A DNA stretch of 64,000 nucleotides. Origin: Emmonsiellopsis sp. PD_33 (Eukaryota > Ascomycota > Eurotiomycetes > Onygenales > Ajellomycetaceae). The stretch lies in contig JANTQF010000020.1 of the NCBI GenBank assembly GCA_032988165.1, positions 163,344-227,343 of the forward strand. Reading direction: 5' to 3'. The position numbers were made by a program, and so were the translations under genes. Below the pieces are notes generated by a model. It ran no database searches, had not been told where the DNA came from, and saw only the letters and a list, made by a program, of their open reading frames with translations. This document shows positions 23,691 through 36,425 of the stretch, in pieces (position 1 is the stretch's first letter; the number at the start of each line of letters is the position of its first letter).

Positions 23691-26600
23691 TTAATACGGA
23701 ATATTGTTGGTCAAAAGCTGGAACTGATCGTATCCCTTGGTAGACATGCTCATATAGCTCTTCCGCACCAATTCCCGCATGTAATCCGCCGCCTCCCGTT
23801 CGGTCTTTTCGAGCACGAATCTGTCTCGGAAATTCTTGAGCGTGTCTGGTTTGAAGCAGGGCAGGCCGCTGTCAAGCATCAGCGTCACAATGTTTGCGAG
23901 TTTGGTTGTATATGGTCTCGATGCGAGGAAGGCCTTCACGACGAGTGATTCAAACCAGCGGTAAGATTGGGAGTTCGTCGGATTGTGGCTGTTTCCAGGG
24001 AGAGACAAGCCGCCCCCAGACGATGGAGAACCACCAGCGCCAGAGTGGGCGCCTTGCCCCCCTATCACAGCGACCATCTCGGATGTCAGTTTGAAAGGTG
24101 CCCGCTCGAACCGGACACCTCCTGGGGCGATATCGAAGCAGAATCCAAAATCAATGTGTATTATATGGCCGGCTTCGTCGATCATGATGTTTCCGTTATG
24201 TCGATCCTTGAACTGGAGGAGGTATGAAATAACCGAATATGCAGCCATGCTCTTAACGAAGTTATTCCTAGCTTCCTGGAAACGCGTAGATTCTTCACCC
24301 CCATATTTGGAAGTGAAATAATCGTAGAGGCCGTTAACCGCCTCGCGACCAAGCATATCGCGCGAAATAGAATTTGGAAGCACATCAATCACGCCGCACC
24401 CAGGCGCTGTGGCAGTCACACGGTACGGATACACAAAGACGTCCAGGCCCACGCTTGTGAAAATGCCACGGAAGGCTGCAATCATCTGCAATGCGAGCAC
24501 ATCTTGGCGACAGTCATCGCCGACCTTGAAGATCGCTGACTGCCAAACCTCGTACGTTGTTTCTGATCCCTGAGAATTGGTGGACTGTAACGCGGATTCA
24601 TCGGCATTTTGTCCAGCATGCGAGTGGTTCTCCACGATGGCTCCATTTCCATTGCCATTCTCCTCATTCTTTTTGGTCTTCCTGATCCGGAATGTCGCCA
24701 TGTAAGGGGCTTTCGCGTGACTTTGCAAAGGTTTGCCGGATTTGCGGTCAATTCCTACCACGATACCATCTGGATTACTCGGAAGATAAACGCCAACCTC
24801 AACCTTGATCTGCCGCAACTCTTCTTCGATTTTTTGCTTTTTCTCCGGCTTACTCCGTTTTATATAGGGTCGCAATTTCCCGGAGATTCCTGTGATTTCG
24901 TTGAAAAAAGAAAATTCTTTCTCGTAGAAATTGCGGTCGGCTTCTGAGAAGTGGCTGATCAACTTGTCCAAAAACCGATCCAATACAGGTTTTACAGGAT
25001 CAGGCTGTGAATGGGTTAGCGCATTCTTCCTATATTGCAAGAAAAGTAGCGTGGAAAATGAGATGGGTCCATACAATCTGAGAATCTTCATCTTTGTAAG
25101 CATTGGCTTTCATATTCCAGATCACCTGGTGGGCAAACAGCTGCGACAGCTGCGCTGTCTCGAAGATATAGCGTTCAACATAACCCAAGGCGTCATACCG
25201 CAAGGCTTGCACAAGTTGTGGGACGTAGAAAAAGCTGACGTCGACAGCATGGCTTTCCAAGGCGCGCATGGCATATTGTAGAATAAATGGATGGTTTCCG
25301 TAGGCTGGCAAGAAATATGTCACGGCCGTAATGGGATTAACAGGAGCCCAGTAGAGAAGATACTGACCAGTCGATTAGCGCCACCAGAGAAGAATGCTGA
25401 TAGAAATACGTACCTTGAGCTGGAATGACACATCTTGGGGTAACTCTGACCCGAAAAGTAGCTCCAAGCTGTCTGGGTCATCGATACACTTCTCGGGAAA
25501 GTTGAGCAATAACCAGCGTGCGTCATTTCGGAGCTTCGCCGACGGGAATCGCGCAGCGAGCTGTAATGCTAAACCAGGATTTTCAGCCCACGCCAACCGT
25601 AGAAGGGAGCAAACAGCCTATATGTATGTTAGAGCTCGTTTGTCAAAGAATTATGGGTGGAAATGACATACATCGGGGTGGGTATGTTTTCCTGCACCTG
25701 GGGAGAGATAGTGCTTTTTTTCGTGCTCCAACGGAAATAGCCACACCCGTAACCGGAATCGTTCGTTCTCAACTAAGATCCGTACGAGCTCTTGTTTAGC
25801 TTGGAGCGACTTCCGTGACCCTGATGCGCCGGTGCCTATCCAAGATGTGCTGTTTAACAGATTTTCAATGTCGTGGAGCACTTTATCCTCAGCTTTCAAC
25901 TGAAGCCGGTTTCCTCCCAATGACCACCTACATAAAAGTAAGAACAAATCTGATCAAATGTTTCTAAAGCTTCACAACAAAAGGGAAATATTCTTACTTT
26001 GGAGGATGACTGAACCAACTTAAAGCTGCGGATAGAATTTGATCTTTCAACTTCCATAACCCAACCTTGGTCTGTGACGTGCAGAATCGGAGTACTTTCA
26101 AGCCGAATAAAATAACGTGGAAATGGATTTCGCGAGCGAGTGGATGTCCATTGGTATCGCTAAGCCCAATTAAGGTAGCACTGACCAGGCGGCTGAATAT
26201 ACGCTGAGTGTGGCAACTCCCCAGTCTGGTGGCGCTGAAATGACTTTCGAAGAATTGCAAGATACGAAAATGAGGGGATATGATATTCTGCGCCTTTTGT
26301 TGTCTTTTAAGAATGACAGCTTTATCCGATGGCGAAAACTCAGTTCGCGACATGAACGGGTCAATATATCTGGATGGATGGTGAGACAATGCAAATGTGA
26401 AGGATCGACAAGGTTAAACGTACTTGAAATTAGGGTCGAATATCCCCTGCTTCCTATGGATTGTTCGTTCCCATGCTTGCGCAACCTCTGATAGGATTCT
26501 CGGTTCTGTTTGGGGATTTTCGTGAATAACTCCCAGCCAAAGCGAGATGCCCATCTTGATTGACTCTCTCGTAAACAGCTGGAACGGTATATTGACAAGG

Positions 26601-29600
26601 TGGGATATAATTGACGTTGGTGATTCGCTCAAGCTACAAATCAACGCAGCGGCTCTTCGAAGGAGGTTTCGAGATGTTTCCAAGGGGACAGTTTGACCCT
26701 CAGCTATCCGGCGTTCCAATTCAAGCAGCATTGACTGGGTATCATGAACGGCATTCATGTAGTTTGAGCAAACCTGTTCACCTTTATGATCTAAAAACAC
26801 AATTAGTATTTGTATATAGATGAAGATGGATCGACCAAATGGCTACCTTGATTAGAAATCTGCCATCCCTCATGCCTTAGAGGGGGAGCTTCCGAATAGC
26901 GATACTCCTGACGAGTCGTGTATTGTGCGATGAAATCAGAGGCCACATTGACAATGGAGCTGTTGTGGCTCTCAATGGAACCTAGGGAAAGTGAGCACAT
27001 GTCACATAAAAATGGGGATTGAAACTAGGTTTACCCAATCTTTGATCACTCGATGGAATGGCAGAACCCATTTCTAGCGCGAATGAACGACCCATGGCAA
27101 TATGACCGTAGGCGCCATCATCTTCGTAATCAGAAAGATAGGTCTGAAGTGTGTTAGTAATATTAGCTGATAGTTCTTGGGATTAATGACCATACCTGGA
27201 GCAATCCTTTGACATCCAATGGCGCAATGTTCATGACAGTCGATACCCATGTCTTGGCCAATTTATAGAATGTAGCCAAAGTGCGCTTCCTAAATTCATA
27301 ATTATCCGACAACTGGACCTTCACGACATCCCTTGCCGAGGTGAAGGTAGACTTCCATTCAAACTCATCCAACTCCTCGTCTAAACAGGAAGACCACATA
27401 ATAGTCAACAAGTCCAAAAGCACAAAAAGAGATCGCTTTTCGCAGAGCGAGGACGGACATTGAGCTATTATTTTGCTGGCATTAGTTGCAGCAACCTGCT
27501 GGATTTTTTCGATGCGATGACAGCAGCCAACGAAGGTGTCTGCTAGCTGAGCCGAAATGTAGGGGGCGGAAAATTTGAAAGACTGCCCTGACAGCGACTT
27601 TTCGAGGTAAATTGCAACAACTTTGTCTGCAATAGCATTCATGCAACTGCCCACATCTGAACTATTAAGTGCAGGGTCTAAGAAGTAAGTTAGAACCTTG
27701 GTGCAGTCTCCAGATGTTGCACGCAGACTCTCCAACAAAAGGGCTGCGTTCAAGAAAGTAGTTTTGGGGTAGCTCAGCCGCCTGATATCGGATTCTAAGA
27801 ACGGCAGCTCCGCGACTAGGCTCTTTCGTTTGTCCGCGGTCTGGTGACTGGTTGATCCACGTCTCAGAACGGTGTTCAATTCGATATCGCTTTCCAATAG
27901 CTCCGCGCGGTTTTCTGCCACCAGCGGCGGCGAATGAAGCGCGAGGACGCGAAGCTCTTCATAGGATTGTTGAGCGATTTCTGACCCTAGGGTAATGCCG
28001 TGAACGGCAACGTTGAACCACACGTCGCGAAGTAATGAGGGTATATCATGTTCGCCCGTGCCAGTAAACAGTTCGCCAATAGATTGATGGTTCGAAAACA
28101 ATAATGCAAGAGGCTTGATTAGAGGAATGATTTCTTCGGCCGACAATTCAACATCCTTGTGATGGTCTTTCCCTCGGTTGGTCACATCGCCTTTATTGAC
28201 AATGCTTTCGAGAAGATGGATTAGGTACACCCGATACAAAGGGGAATGCCGACTTATATTTTCCGCCAGGTGATTCCTTGCCTTGTGGACCTATAAAAGT
28301 TGGGTTGCACGTTAGAACATTATTATGACGCTAGAATAAAGGGATTTAAAGGGTTGGAAATACTACGTACCGCGTCAGGAATGAGGTTGTTATTTTCACG
28401 AAGCGCATCACTATATACGCGAGCGTAGAACTTGAGAAGCACTTGAAACTCTGCTTCATCGCTGTGGAGCGCAAGTGCAGCAGTCTCCTCGATAATACAA
28501 GCATTAACGACCGCATTTATCTTGCCGATTTTTTGCAACAGCATCGATTGTGCCAGGGCCACAATCTTACTATCGTGGCAGCTCGTAGAGATGGTAATTA
28601 TAGCATGTACCACGTTCCTGTACATTGTTGCAGTTTCACCATTCTCATTCAGATCCAGAGAAATGACGCTGCCGTTGGATGCTTGGGGGTATGGCATCAC
28701 GACTCGAGAATTTGCAACTACACCATTTGCCGTGGTTTGTTGTAGCGATTTATCTACCGCTGGGCCCGAGCTAAGAATGTTTCCCAAGGAATACAGGGTG
28801 CCTATAATGGTGTCCTGTGAAAGGAGGCGAAGCGTGTCAGCCAGGGAACGAGCAGCGACAGCCACTGTCTCGCCGTTCTGTCCATTCTGAACAACGAATT
28901 TGAGAAGAGAGCGGCTCGTATTTAAAGCGCTGGGAGGAGATAGCTTGGACAAAATAGTCATGATCTTCAGGGTAACTATCGCTAATTCGTGGTCCGACAT
29001 TTGGTCGGGATCAAGAAGCGTTTCTTCCAACCACGAGAACAAAAGGTCAGAATCGGCCGAGTCCTCATCAAGAATGACGCAATTGAGAAAGCTGACTAGG
29101 GCATATGCCTTGACGGAAAACGCCAGTCGTTGCTGCCATGCGGAGCCAAGTTGTAGATAATCAGACCCGTCCTCGAGGAGATAAATTTGTTCGGCAATGA
29201 TCTCCGCTGAATACTTCACAAGGTCGGTATGGTCGCCTTGGCTGTGTCTGGCCATTCCAGCACCGGATATGTACTGATCAAGAAGGGCAGGTTCTGGGAT
29301 AATCCGCCCATCCTCTCCCGTGGGCGAAGTAGATCCCTGAATAAAGCGTATAAACCCCTGTTGTAGGAGCATTGCGCCAAATGGTCGACCAGCGGAGGCA
29401 TAGCGCCGAGCATATCGTCGCCAGTCGGGTAGGGCACGATCAGATAATTCCGAGTTCCGAATCTTTGACGAGACTGTTTCCACGGTCACGAGGAACTGCT
29501 CCGAAAGGATCAAGCGTTGCTGTTTGATAATTTCAAGTCGTTCTGCAGCGGTCCAGAAATTGGCGTATACAGACGCAGCTTCCAAGAACCCAACAAGGGA

Positions 29601-30359
29601 CACAGTAATTGATGCCACGTCCGCAACAGCTTGGAAATCGATAGGTTCCCTTTCACTGTTTCCACGGGTTCGCAAGGCAGGCAGCGATTCTGTGACATGA
29701 AGACAATTATCGAGGTATGCGGTAATGCTGTCCAATATTGCGTCCTGGTGAGATGGATGGCGGGAGCCCAGCGATAGCAGCGCGAGAGTGAGGTTATTGC
29801 TCAGTGCCTCCCAGGGAGAAGGTCTGATGCCGTGGAGGAATGGCGATGGGTGGAGCGGAAGGATAGGGGCTTCAGGGAGATATGCGGCGAGCTGAGCGAC
29901 TAGGCTTGCAGCGTGGTCAGGGTGCGACACGTTCAAGGCAGCTTTACAGAGGGCTAAAAGAGCATCCAATTCCCGAATGGTCTATCCAACCGGTCAGCGT
30001 TATGGACAGCATGATGGACGGCCGGAAGGGGGAAGTATAGGGGGCGGACCATTGGAGCGGAGGAGGGGGTGCCTCGTCCCTTGACAACGCCATCGAGAAA
30101 GCCAGGCGAAGGCTGCTTGGAGCGATGGCAAGCCTTCCCTAGCCTATTGACATCGGAGACATTCCTGTTCTTATTGCCGGGGAAATCTGAGGTGGCCAAT
30201 ACTGCGAGCTTGTCGAAGGCCGCGCGACGGAGATTTGAGGGCGGAGGAGACCTAGGTATGTATGATACTAGGGTCAGTGGATTGGGCGACAAGGCTGGAG
30301 ACGGGGGAGCACACACATGTTCAACCAGCTGGCAGTCGAATGGCCCTCGCAAAGCACAT
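23691..30359 (-). CDS. STT4: Phosphatidylinositol 4-kinase type III alpha (STT4)
   Basis: Twelve exons assembled in one frame, about 2000 aa: 30359-30326, 30267-30050, 29981-28371, 28290-27196, 27143-27035, 26981-26847, 26790-26424, 26369-25998, 25927-25672, 25617-25414, 25362-25075, 25004-23691. The length and architecture match Stt4. A helical-repeat N-terminus is followed by a PIK helical domain (YLLYWAPVNPITAV to VIWNMKANAYKDE), a PH-like linker region, and a C-terminal catalytic domain. The catalytic domain carries KDRHNGNIMID (catalytic loop, near residue 1830) and HIDFGFCFD (metal-binding DFG). The enzyme makes PI4P at the plasma membrane, for wall-integrity and actin signalling. Exon 1 encodes only 11 residues and is the least certain part; exon 2 onward is firm. 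It is head to head with the CHK2-type kinase. Confidence 0.93.
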
Positions 30360-31143
30360 TAGGTAGAATGCCGCGCCAGCATTGGGGGGGGGAGTGGGAG
30401 TGGGAGGCGGAGAGAGTTGGAATAATAAATAAGATGGAGCGAGATGCCAAGGCCGATGCTGGTGGTCGCCCCAGCTTCCTCGGCCGGCGGTTCGCACGGG
30501 ACAGAACCATAAATATCTACACAGTTACATAGTTTACATGTTTATGGATTGTCTATGGGTTGTCTATGGGTTTAGTTAGTTCTTGTTGTTCCTGAATAGT
30601 CTGCGCAGGGAGCTTCAGAGAGCAAGATAGACATAATCGTATTCTGTATCAAAAGATACACCAGTTTGCTAGCTGGATACAATACCATACCATAGTTACC
30701 ATACAAGACAGCCCGATGAAGCACATTTCTTGCAGCTGGAATTCTCTCGATCGTCTCTTAACTGTTCTCTATTTACTGTTTACTCCTTGTCGCTGTCTCT
30801 TCCAAGTCTCCCAAATCCTTTGTGAGATAATACTGATCCGAGTCCCGCCGCTGACTGGGCCAGGAGTCAGGACGCCAGGAACCTTTGTGCTTGGCCCCAG
30901 CCCTGTTGTTTAGTCCAGACTCCGAGTCCCAGACTGGCTGAAGCAGCCTGGACTCATTGCATCCCCGAACCTGTGGGGTTCTGGACAAAAGACCGTCGAC
31001 TGCCTGTTCCCTCGACAATCAACTCGTCTCCTGCGAGCAGCTCCTAACTGGGCCCCGGATCTGTCTGTGGCTCGAGCGAGCCCCGTACCTTGGTGTCCTT
31101 GGAGCGTCATAAATATCCAGGCCAACAACCAACACACCCCAAA
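30360..31143. promoter_or_regulatory. Divergent STT4 / CHK2-type kinase promoter
   Basis: About 780 bp. Near the STT4 side is a strong C-rich/pyrimidine tract on the minus strand (G-rich at 30384-30415 on plus), typical of a leader. At 30545-30570 a direct repeat ttgtctatggg occurs twice. No gene is supported here. Confidence 0.4.
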
Positions 31144-33428
31144 ATGCCCCCTCGAAAAGAGAAAAGCCACTTGAAACGAGGAAGGGTGAGCTGCTTCTGT
31201 CCCCTCTGCCAACTGTCCTTGTCTAATGCCTTGAATTGCTGTAGCCCAGTGCCGGTAACCTCCCGCAAGATACCAAGAAACCGCGCCGCTCGGAGCGCAT
31301 CTCGTCTCTTTCGCAGTCAACGCCCGCCAACAGAGCCTATCTCCCCTCTCCCCCCATATACCAGGAGTCTACCGCCACAGAACTGCACAAAGACCACACT
31401 GTCTCCCCCCCGGAAGGTCGCCCGAGCCAGTACCGCCACCAGACTCCCCTTACCGAGGGATTGCTTGCGTTTTCGTCTCCTCCTGGTGACACTCAGGCTT
31501 TTTCGCAGTTTGTATACCCCCCTAGGGCTCTGGCGGATGATGTCGATGACGAGGCTGCCGAAGGAGTATGGGGCTATCTCATCCCCCTTGATGACAAGTT
31601 CGGGGACCCCTTGGTGCTGAAGAAACGCGACACACTCTGCTCGCCTCTTTTTGGCACTACCACCCGGAGGAATGGGAACCCCAAACCAAAACGTGGAAGA
31701 GGTCATGGCGGCACCAGTAAAGCCAGATTGGAGGTTTCCTCTAGCCAAGATTATACGGGTGGCTATCTCATCGGGCGCCACGCAGAATGCGGTAGGTCAT
31801 TGGCGACTTTCCTATCAGAACTGCAGTTATCGCGCTAACTGTATGTACCTTTGTAGACTTTGTTCTTGATATACCGACGATATCTAATCGCCATTGTTTA
31901 ATATACAATGAAAACAAACGGGGCGATTCGGTTGCCATGCTCGAGGATCTCTCTAGTAACGGGACGTTTATCAACGAAGCAATTGTGGGACGGAACAAAC
32001 GTCGCGAACTGGAAGATGGAGACGAAATCACTGTGCTGGATGAAGCTCGCTTTGTGTTCCGTTATCCAAAGACGAGAGATACTAACAAGTTTAGACAGCA
32101 GTATCGCATTTTACAACAGCTCGGAAAGGGCCACTTTGCGTCGGTATACTTGTGCGTCGAAAGATCAACTGGCGTCAAGTACGCAGTCAAGCGGTTTGAG
32201 AGACGCCCGGGAGACTCTCAAAGAACAGACAATGATGGTTTGCAGCAAGAAATTGCCGTGCTGATGAGTGTCAATCACCCCAACGTGCTTTGCTTGAAGG
32301 ATACTTTTGATGAAAGCGACGGCGTTTTCTTGGTCCTTGAGCTTGCCCCAGAGGGCGAGCTGTTCAACTGGATTGTTGCGAAACAAAAGTTGACGGAGAG
32401 CGAAACCCGAAAAGTTTTCCTCCAATTGTTCAAAGGACTGAAGTATCTTGTATGGCCACCGTTCCCAACCGTTCAAGGTATTATGACTAACATCGGCTCG
32501 TCTAGCACGAGCGGAACATTGTCCACCGAGATATTAAGCCGGAGAATATCCTCCTGGTGGATGAACATCTCACTGTTAAGCTTGCTGATTTTGGCCTTGC
32601 TAAGATCATTGGCGAAGATTCGTTCACCACAACACTGTAAGTTACTTTCCGATTCTACCATTGCAAATATTTTACATCGCTAATGATTTCAATTTCTGGA
32701 CAGGTGTGGTACACCTAGCTGTGAGTTTGACTGTGCCGCAATATTTCCTGCCTTTCCACTAATTTAGCATAGACGTTGCCCCTGAAATTCTCGTGGAAAA
32801 CCCTCGACATCGCAAGTACAGTCGAGCTGTTGATATTTGGTCGCTCGGCGTGGTTCTCTACATCTGTCTTTGTGGCTTCCCTCCATTCTCCGATGAACTT
32901 TACACGCGCGAGAACCCCTATACATTGGCTGAGCAGATCAAACAAGGCCGGTTCGACTACCCGTCTCCATACTGGGACTCTGTAGGGGATCCGGCACTCG
33001 ACCTTATCGATAAAATGCTCACAGTCGACGTTGATAAGCGAATCACTATTGACGAGTGCCTCGAGCATCCATGGTTGACCGGGAAGTACCCGAGTGTCGC
33101 TGACAGCACCGACGGCCTGACCGGGGCCATGGGCCAGCTCGACTTCTCAAAACGAAAGATGGCGCGCGAAAGAACCCTCATAAGCAGCGTTAATGACGTG
33201 AAGTCGAGTCAAGTCATCAGCGATCCTGCAGACGGCCGCAGGCAAGTCAAAGTTTTCGACAAGAATACAGCCAGCAAGCGAACGCACAACCCAGGGCGGG
33301 GTCGACACGAGCCTACTCCAGCGTCAAACAGGGACCCCGGCAATTTTATGAACCTGGGGGGCCGTGGGGACCCGGCTTTATTCAGCAGCGACGCGGACGA
33401 ATATTACACTCGGGGAAGACGTAAATAA
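31144..33428 (+). CDS. FHA-domain checkpoint kinase (CHK2 / Cds1 / Rad53 type)
   Basis: About 661 aa in six exons: 31144-31185, 31245-31791, 31857-32449, 32506-32636, 32704-32720, 32773-33428. Exon 5 is only 17 nt. The N-terminal ~180 residues hold several SQ/TQ dipeptides (SLSQS, PSQY, DTQAF, FSQF, SSQD), an SQ/TQ cluster that ATM/ATR-type kinases would phosphorylate. A single FHA domain follows (about 185-265: GYLIGRHAEC, ISNRHC, SSNGTFIN). The kinase domain (about 279-545) has GKGHFASVY, YAVKRF, HRDIKPEN, DFGLAK and CGTPSYVAPE. One FHA domain before the kinase matches Cds1/CHK2 rather than two-FHA Rad53. The role is DNA-replication and damage checkpoint signalling in the nucleus. The tail is basic (TRGRRK), a possible nuclear localisation signal. 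Confidence 0.92.
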
Positions 33429-33769
33429 AATAAACCGCTGGGATGGCCGTGGCGTGCGCATTATGTACGTATGCAGTTTTTGTATTTGCCATGTCCATGG
33501 CGTCTTATTGTCTTGGGTCCTTGCTGGATTGTCAGCAGAACGGGAATGCGTTCTCCTTGTCGAGTGCTGGATAGTGGCAGCAGTTTTATTGTTTCTGTTC
33601 AATTCTTTTTGGCATTTCGGATTCTGGAAGCTGTTGGAGGAGTATGGGAATCTACTATATAATATAGGGGCATGCCGCCCTAATGAAGCTTTCTTTCTTG
33701 GACTCTAATATCACATAAAATTCTACCATGTATCTGTGCGTTGCCCCTTAATGGAGCTGCCTGCTCGCT

Positions 33770-33779
33770 GTGGCGTGAT
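33770..33779 (-). promoter_or_regulatory. SRE-like site (ATCACGCCAC on minus strand)
   Basis: On the plus strand gtggcgtgat, which reads atcacgccac on the minus strand. This fits the SREBP-type element ATCACnCCAC bound by SrbA/Sre1 regulators of ergosterol genes. It lies about 505 bp upstream of the CYP51 ATG. One 10-bp match can occur by chance; function is inferred from position. Confidence 0.45.
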
Positions 33780-34148
33780 GCCGGAGCAGCGTGGCATTCT
33801 TCTGGAGATGCGAATCATGGTGCCTGGAGACCAGGGTCGATCAGGATATGCCTGCAGCTTGGCTCTGTCGATGAGATACTGATACTCTACATTGCCGGGA
33901 CAGCAGCTCCGCGATCAGGCGATACTCGCGCCAAGACTGCGGGTTGGCGGGATTGGCAGCCACAAACCCCGGCGTGGTATTGGTTGGTGCCTGGTATCAT
34001 GTATCATGGGCCTGGGTATGCGCTGGTACGGCGGCTGCTCGGTACTTGCGCTTGCTGCAGGATTCGGCGCGCGCGGCAGGTATTGTTTCACGTGACACAG
34101 CGTACGGAGTACGGGGCAATACACTAGCGTACTCACTCCGGCCGCCCA

Positions 34149-34158
34149 ACCACGCCAC
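34149..34158 (+). promoter_or_regulatory. Second SRE-like site, one mismatch
   Basis: accacgccac differs at one base from the element at 33770-33779 and lies about 127 bp upstream of the CYP51 ATG, a usual distance for an activator site. Weak on its own. Confidence 0.35.
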
Positions 34159-34284
34159 TCGCGCAGCCCGTCGAGATTATTTCTCCTCGACCTCACCCAT
34201 ATATCAGGTCTGCTCTCCTCCTCAATCCCCCTTTCTGGCCGCCAGTCTCCACCTCAGCTGCGACAAGCTCTCCTGTCTCTCACC

Positions 34285-36057
34285 ATGGGCCTTTTGGCAG
34301 ATGTCCTTGCGCGCATCTGCGCCCACTGCTCCACGCAATCCGTCTGGGTCCTCGCGCTCGTCGGCCTCTCCTCCTTTGTCGCCCTCTCCGTCGTCGTCAA
34401 CGTCCTGCGCCAGCTCCTGTTCAAGAACCCCAATGAGCCCCCTGTCGTCTTCCATTGGTTTCCTATCATCGGCAGCACCATTGGCTACGGAATTGATCCC
34501 TACAATTTCTTTTTCAGCTGCAGGGAGAAGGCATGTTTGAATTCCCCAACAACCCCCCCGGCCAGCCAACTGCTTTCCGTATGGGATGTCCTACTAACCC
34601 CGATCCTTTCTTCTAGTATGGCGATATCTTCACCTTTGTTCTTCTTGGTAAAAAGACCACTGTCTACCTCGGAACAAAAGGCAACGACTTCATCTTGAAC
34701 GGCAAGCTGAAGGATGTCTGCGCCGAGGAGGTCTACTCGCCCCTCACAACCCCTGTTTTCGGCAGACATGTCGTTTATGACTGCCCCAATGCGAAGCTCA
34801 TGGAGCAGAAGAAGGTACTGAATCGAACCATACCATGTCGTAAACCAATCAGAACCCCACTAATTCTATCAGTTTGTCAAATTCGGTCTCACCTCCGACT
34901 CCCTCCGATCATACGTTACCTTGATCACCGACGAATTCGAACACTACTTGAAAACCTCGCCAGTCTTCCAAGGAGACAAAGGAGTTGTGGATGTTTGCAA
35001 GAGCGTCGCTGAAATCACAATCTATACTGCCTCGCGGTCGCTGCAGGGAAAAGAAGTGAGAAGCAAATTCGATTCTAGCTTTGCCCAGCTCTACCACGAT
35101 TTGGACATGGGTTTTACCGCAATCAACTTCATGCTTCCTTGGGCTCCATTGCCCCATAACCGCAAGCGCGATGCTGCCCAGAAAAAGATGTCCAAGATTT
35201 ACACTGATATCATCCGGGAGCGACGCGAAGCCGGCGGGGAAAAGGATTCCGAAGATATGGTGTGGAATTTGATGTCCTCCGTTTACAAGAACGGAACCCC
35301 GCTGCCCGATATTGAGATTGCTCATATGATGATTGCCTTGTTGATGGCAGGCCAGCATTCATCGGCATCCACCTTGTCATGGATTGTTCTTCGACTTGCT
35401 TCTCGCCCCGAAATCATCGAGGAACTCCTGGAGGAGCAGAAACAGGTGCTTGGGGAAGACCTTCCACCCTTGACCTACGATTCCCTTCAACAGCTCAGTC
35501 TCCACTCCCACGTCATTAGAGAGACCCTTCGTCTGCATGCCCCTATCCATACCATTCTTCGCGCTGTGAAATCTCCAATGCCTATAGAGGGAACCAAATA
35601 CACCATCCCAACTTCCCACAACCTACTTGCGGCACCTGGCGCGACATCGCGGATGGCTGAGCACTTCCCTGACCCTCTGCTCTGGGATCCTCACCGCTGG
35701 GATAACGCAGCACCCGAGAAGGAGGACGAGAACGAAGAAAAGGCTGATTACGGTTATGGTTTGATCAGCAAGGGGGGTAATAGCCCTTACCTCCCCTTCG
35801 GCTCTGGGCGACACCGATGTATCGGTGAGCAGTTCGCCTATGTGCAGCTTGGGACTCTTCTCGTGGCCATAGTGAGAGCCCTCAAGTTGAAAAAGCCCGA
35901 GGGCGAAACAGGCGTGCCAAATACAGATTATTCGGTAAGCTCATCTTTAAAATTCCCTTTTGAATCCCTTTACTAATGTATGCTCTAGTCGTTGTTCTCA
36001 AAGCCTCTAGGAAAGCCGCTCGCCGTGTGGGAGAAGCGGAATCCTACGAAGAATTAA
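34285..36057 (+). CDS. CYP51: Sterol 14-alpha-demethylase, Cyp51B type
   Basis: 524 aa in four exons: 34285-34530, 34617-34814, 34873-35934, 35989-36057. This P450 removes the 14-methyl group from lanosterol/eburicol in ergosterol synthesis and is the target of azole antifungals. Seen: an N-terminal membrane anchor (WVLALVGLSSFVALSVVVNVL), LLMAGQHSSAST in the I-helix, ETLRLH (ExxR, about 365-368) and the haem loop FGSGRHRCIG (Cys about 464). Overall it resembles Aspergillus Cyp51B more than Cyp51A. Tyr136 in RHVVYDCPN is the usual azole-sensitive residue. Intron 1 (34531-34616) must use a GC donor (AAG|GCATGT) with branch CTACTAAC and acceptor TTCTAG; no GT donor keeps the frame into YGDIFTF. 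Confidence 0.96.
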
Positions 36058-36425
36058 TGACCTCACCATGTACTTCTTTTCCTACTGCGGCCTCTGCTTA
36101 GTTATACATACTTGTGGCGGCCAATGACCCCTTTTACTCCCTATTCTATTCATGTCCACAAATATATTCCCCCACGCGGCGCTAAGCCTTGGAACCATTG
36201 TTTCTTCGTGGTTATATCCTTTTTAATTTATCATGGTAATGGAGTTGTTTTATTTCATTTCTCTGTCGTCGCCTTGTATATTTTAGAATATAATCCTCCG
36301 TACAAGTGTCAGGTTAAAGCCTGTTTTTAACAAATCATATAAAATACTTTGCGAATTGTAAGAATCGAAAACGCCAGTCTTTGAACTATAGAACAAATAA
36401 TATACAAGATGCAAACGCCCACTCT
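36058..36425. other. Convergent intergenic spacer
   Basis: AT-rich 3' flanks of CYP51 and the mS41 gene; no feature was recognised. Confidence 0.35.

Larger units (their letters stand above)
33429..34284. promoter_or_regulatory. Intergenic region and CYP51 promoter
   Basis: It holds the 3' flank of the CHK2-type gene and the CYP51 upstream region. It contains two SRE-like motifs listed separately and a pyrimidine-rich leader at about 34175-34284. No gene is supported in the small open frames. Confidence 0.5.
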
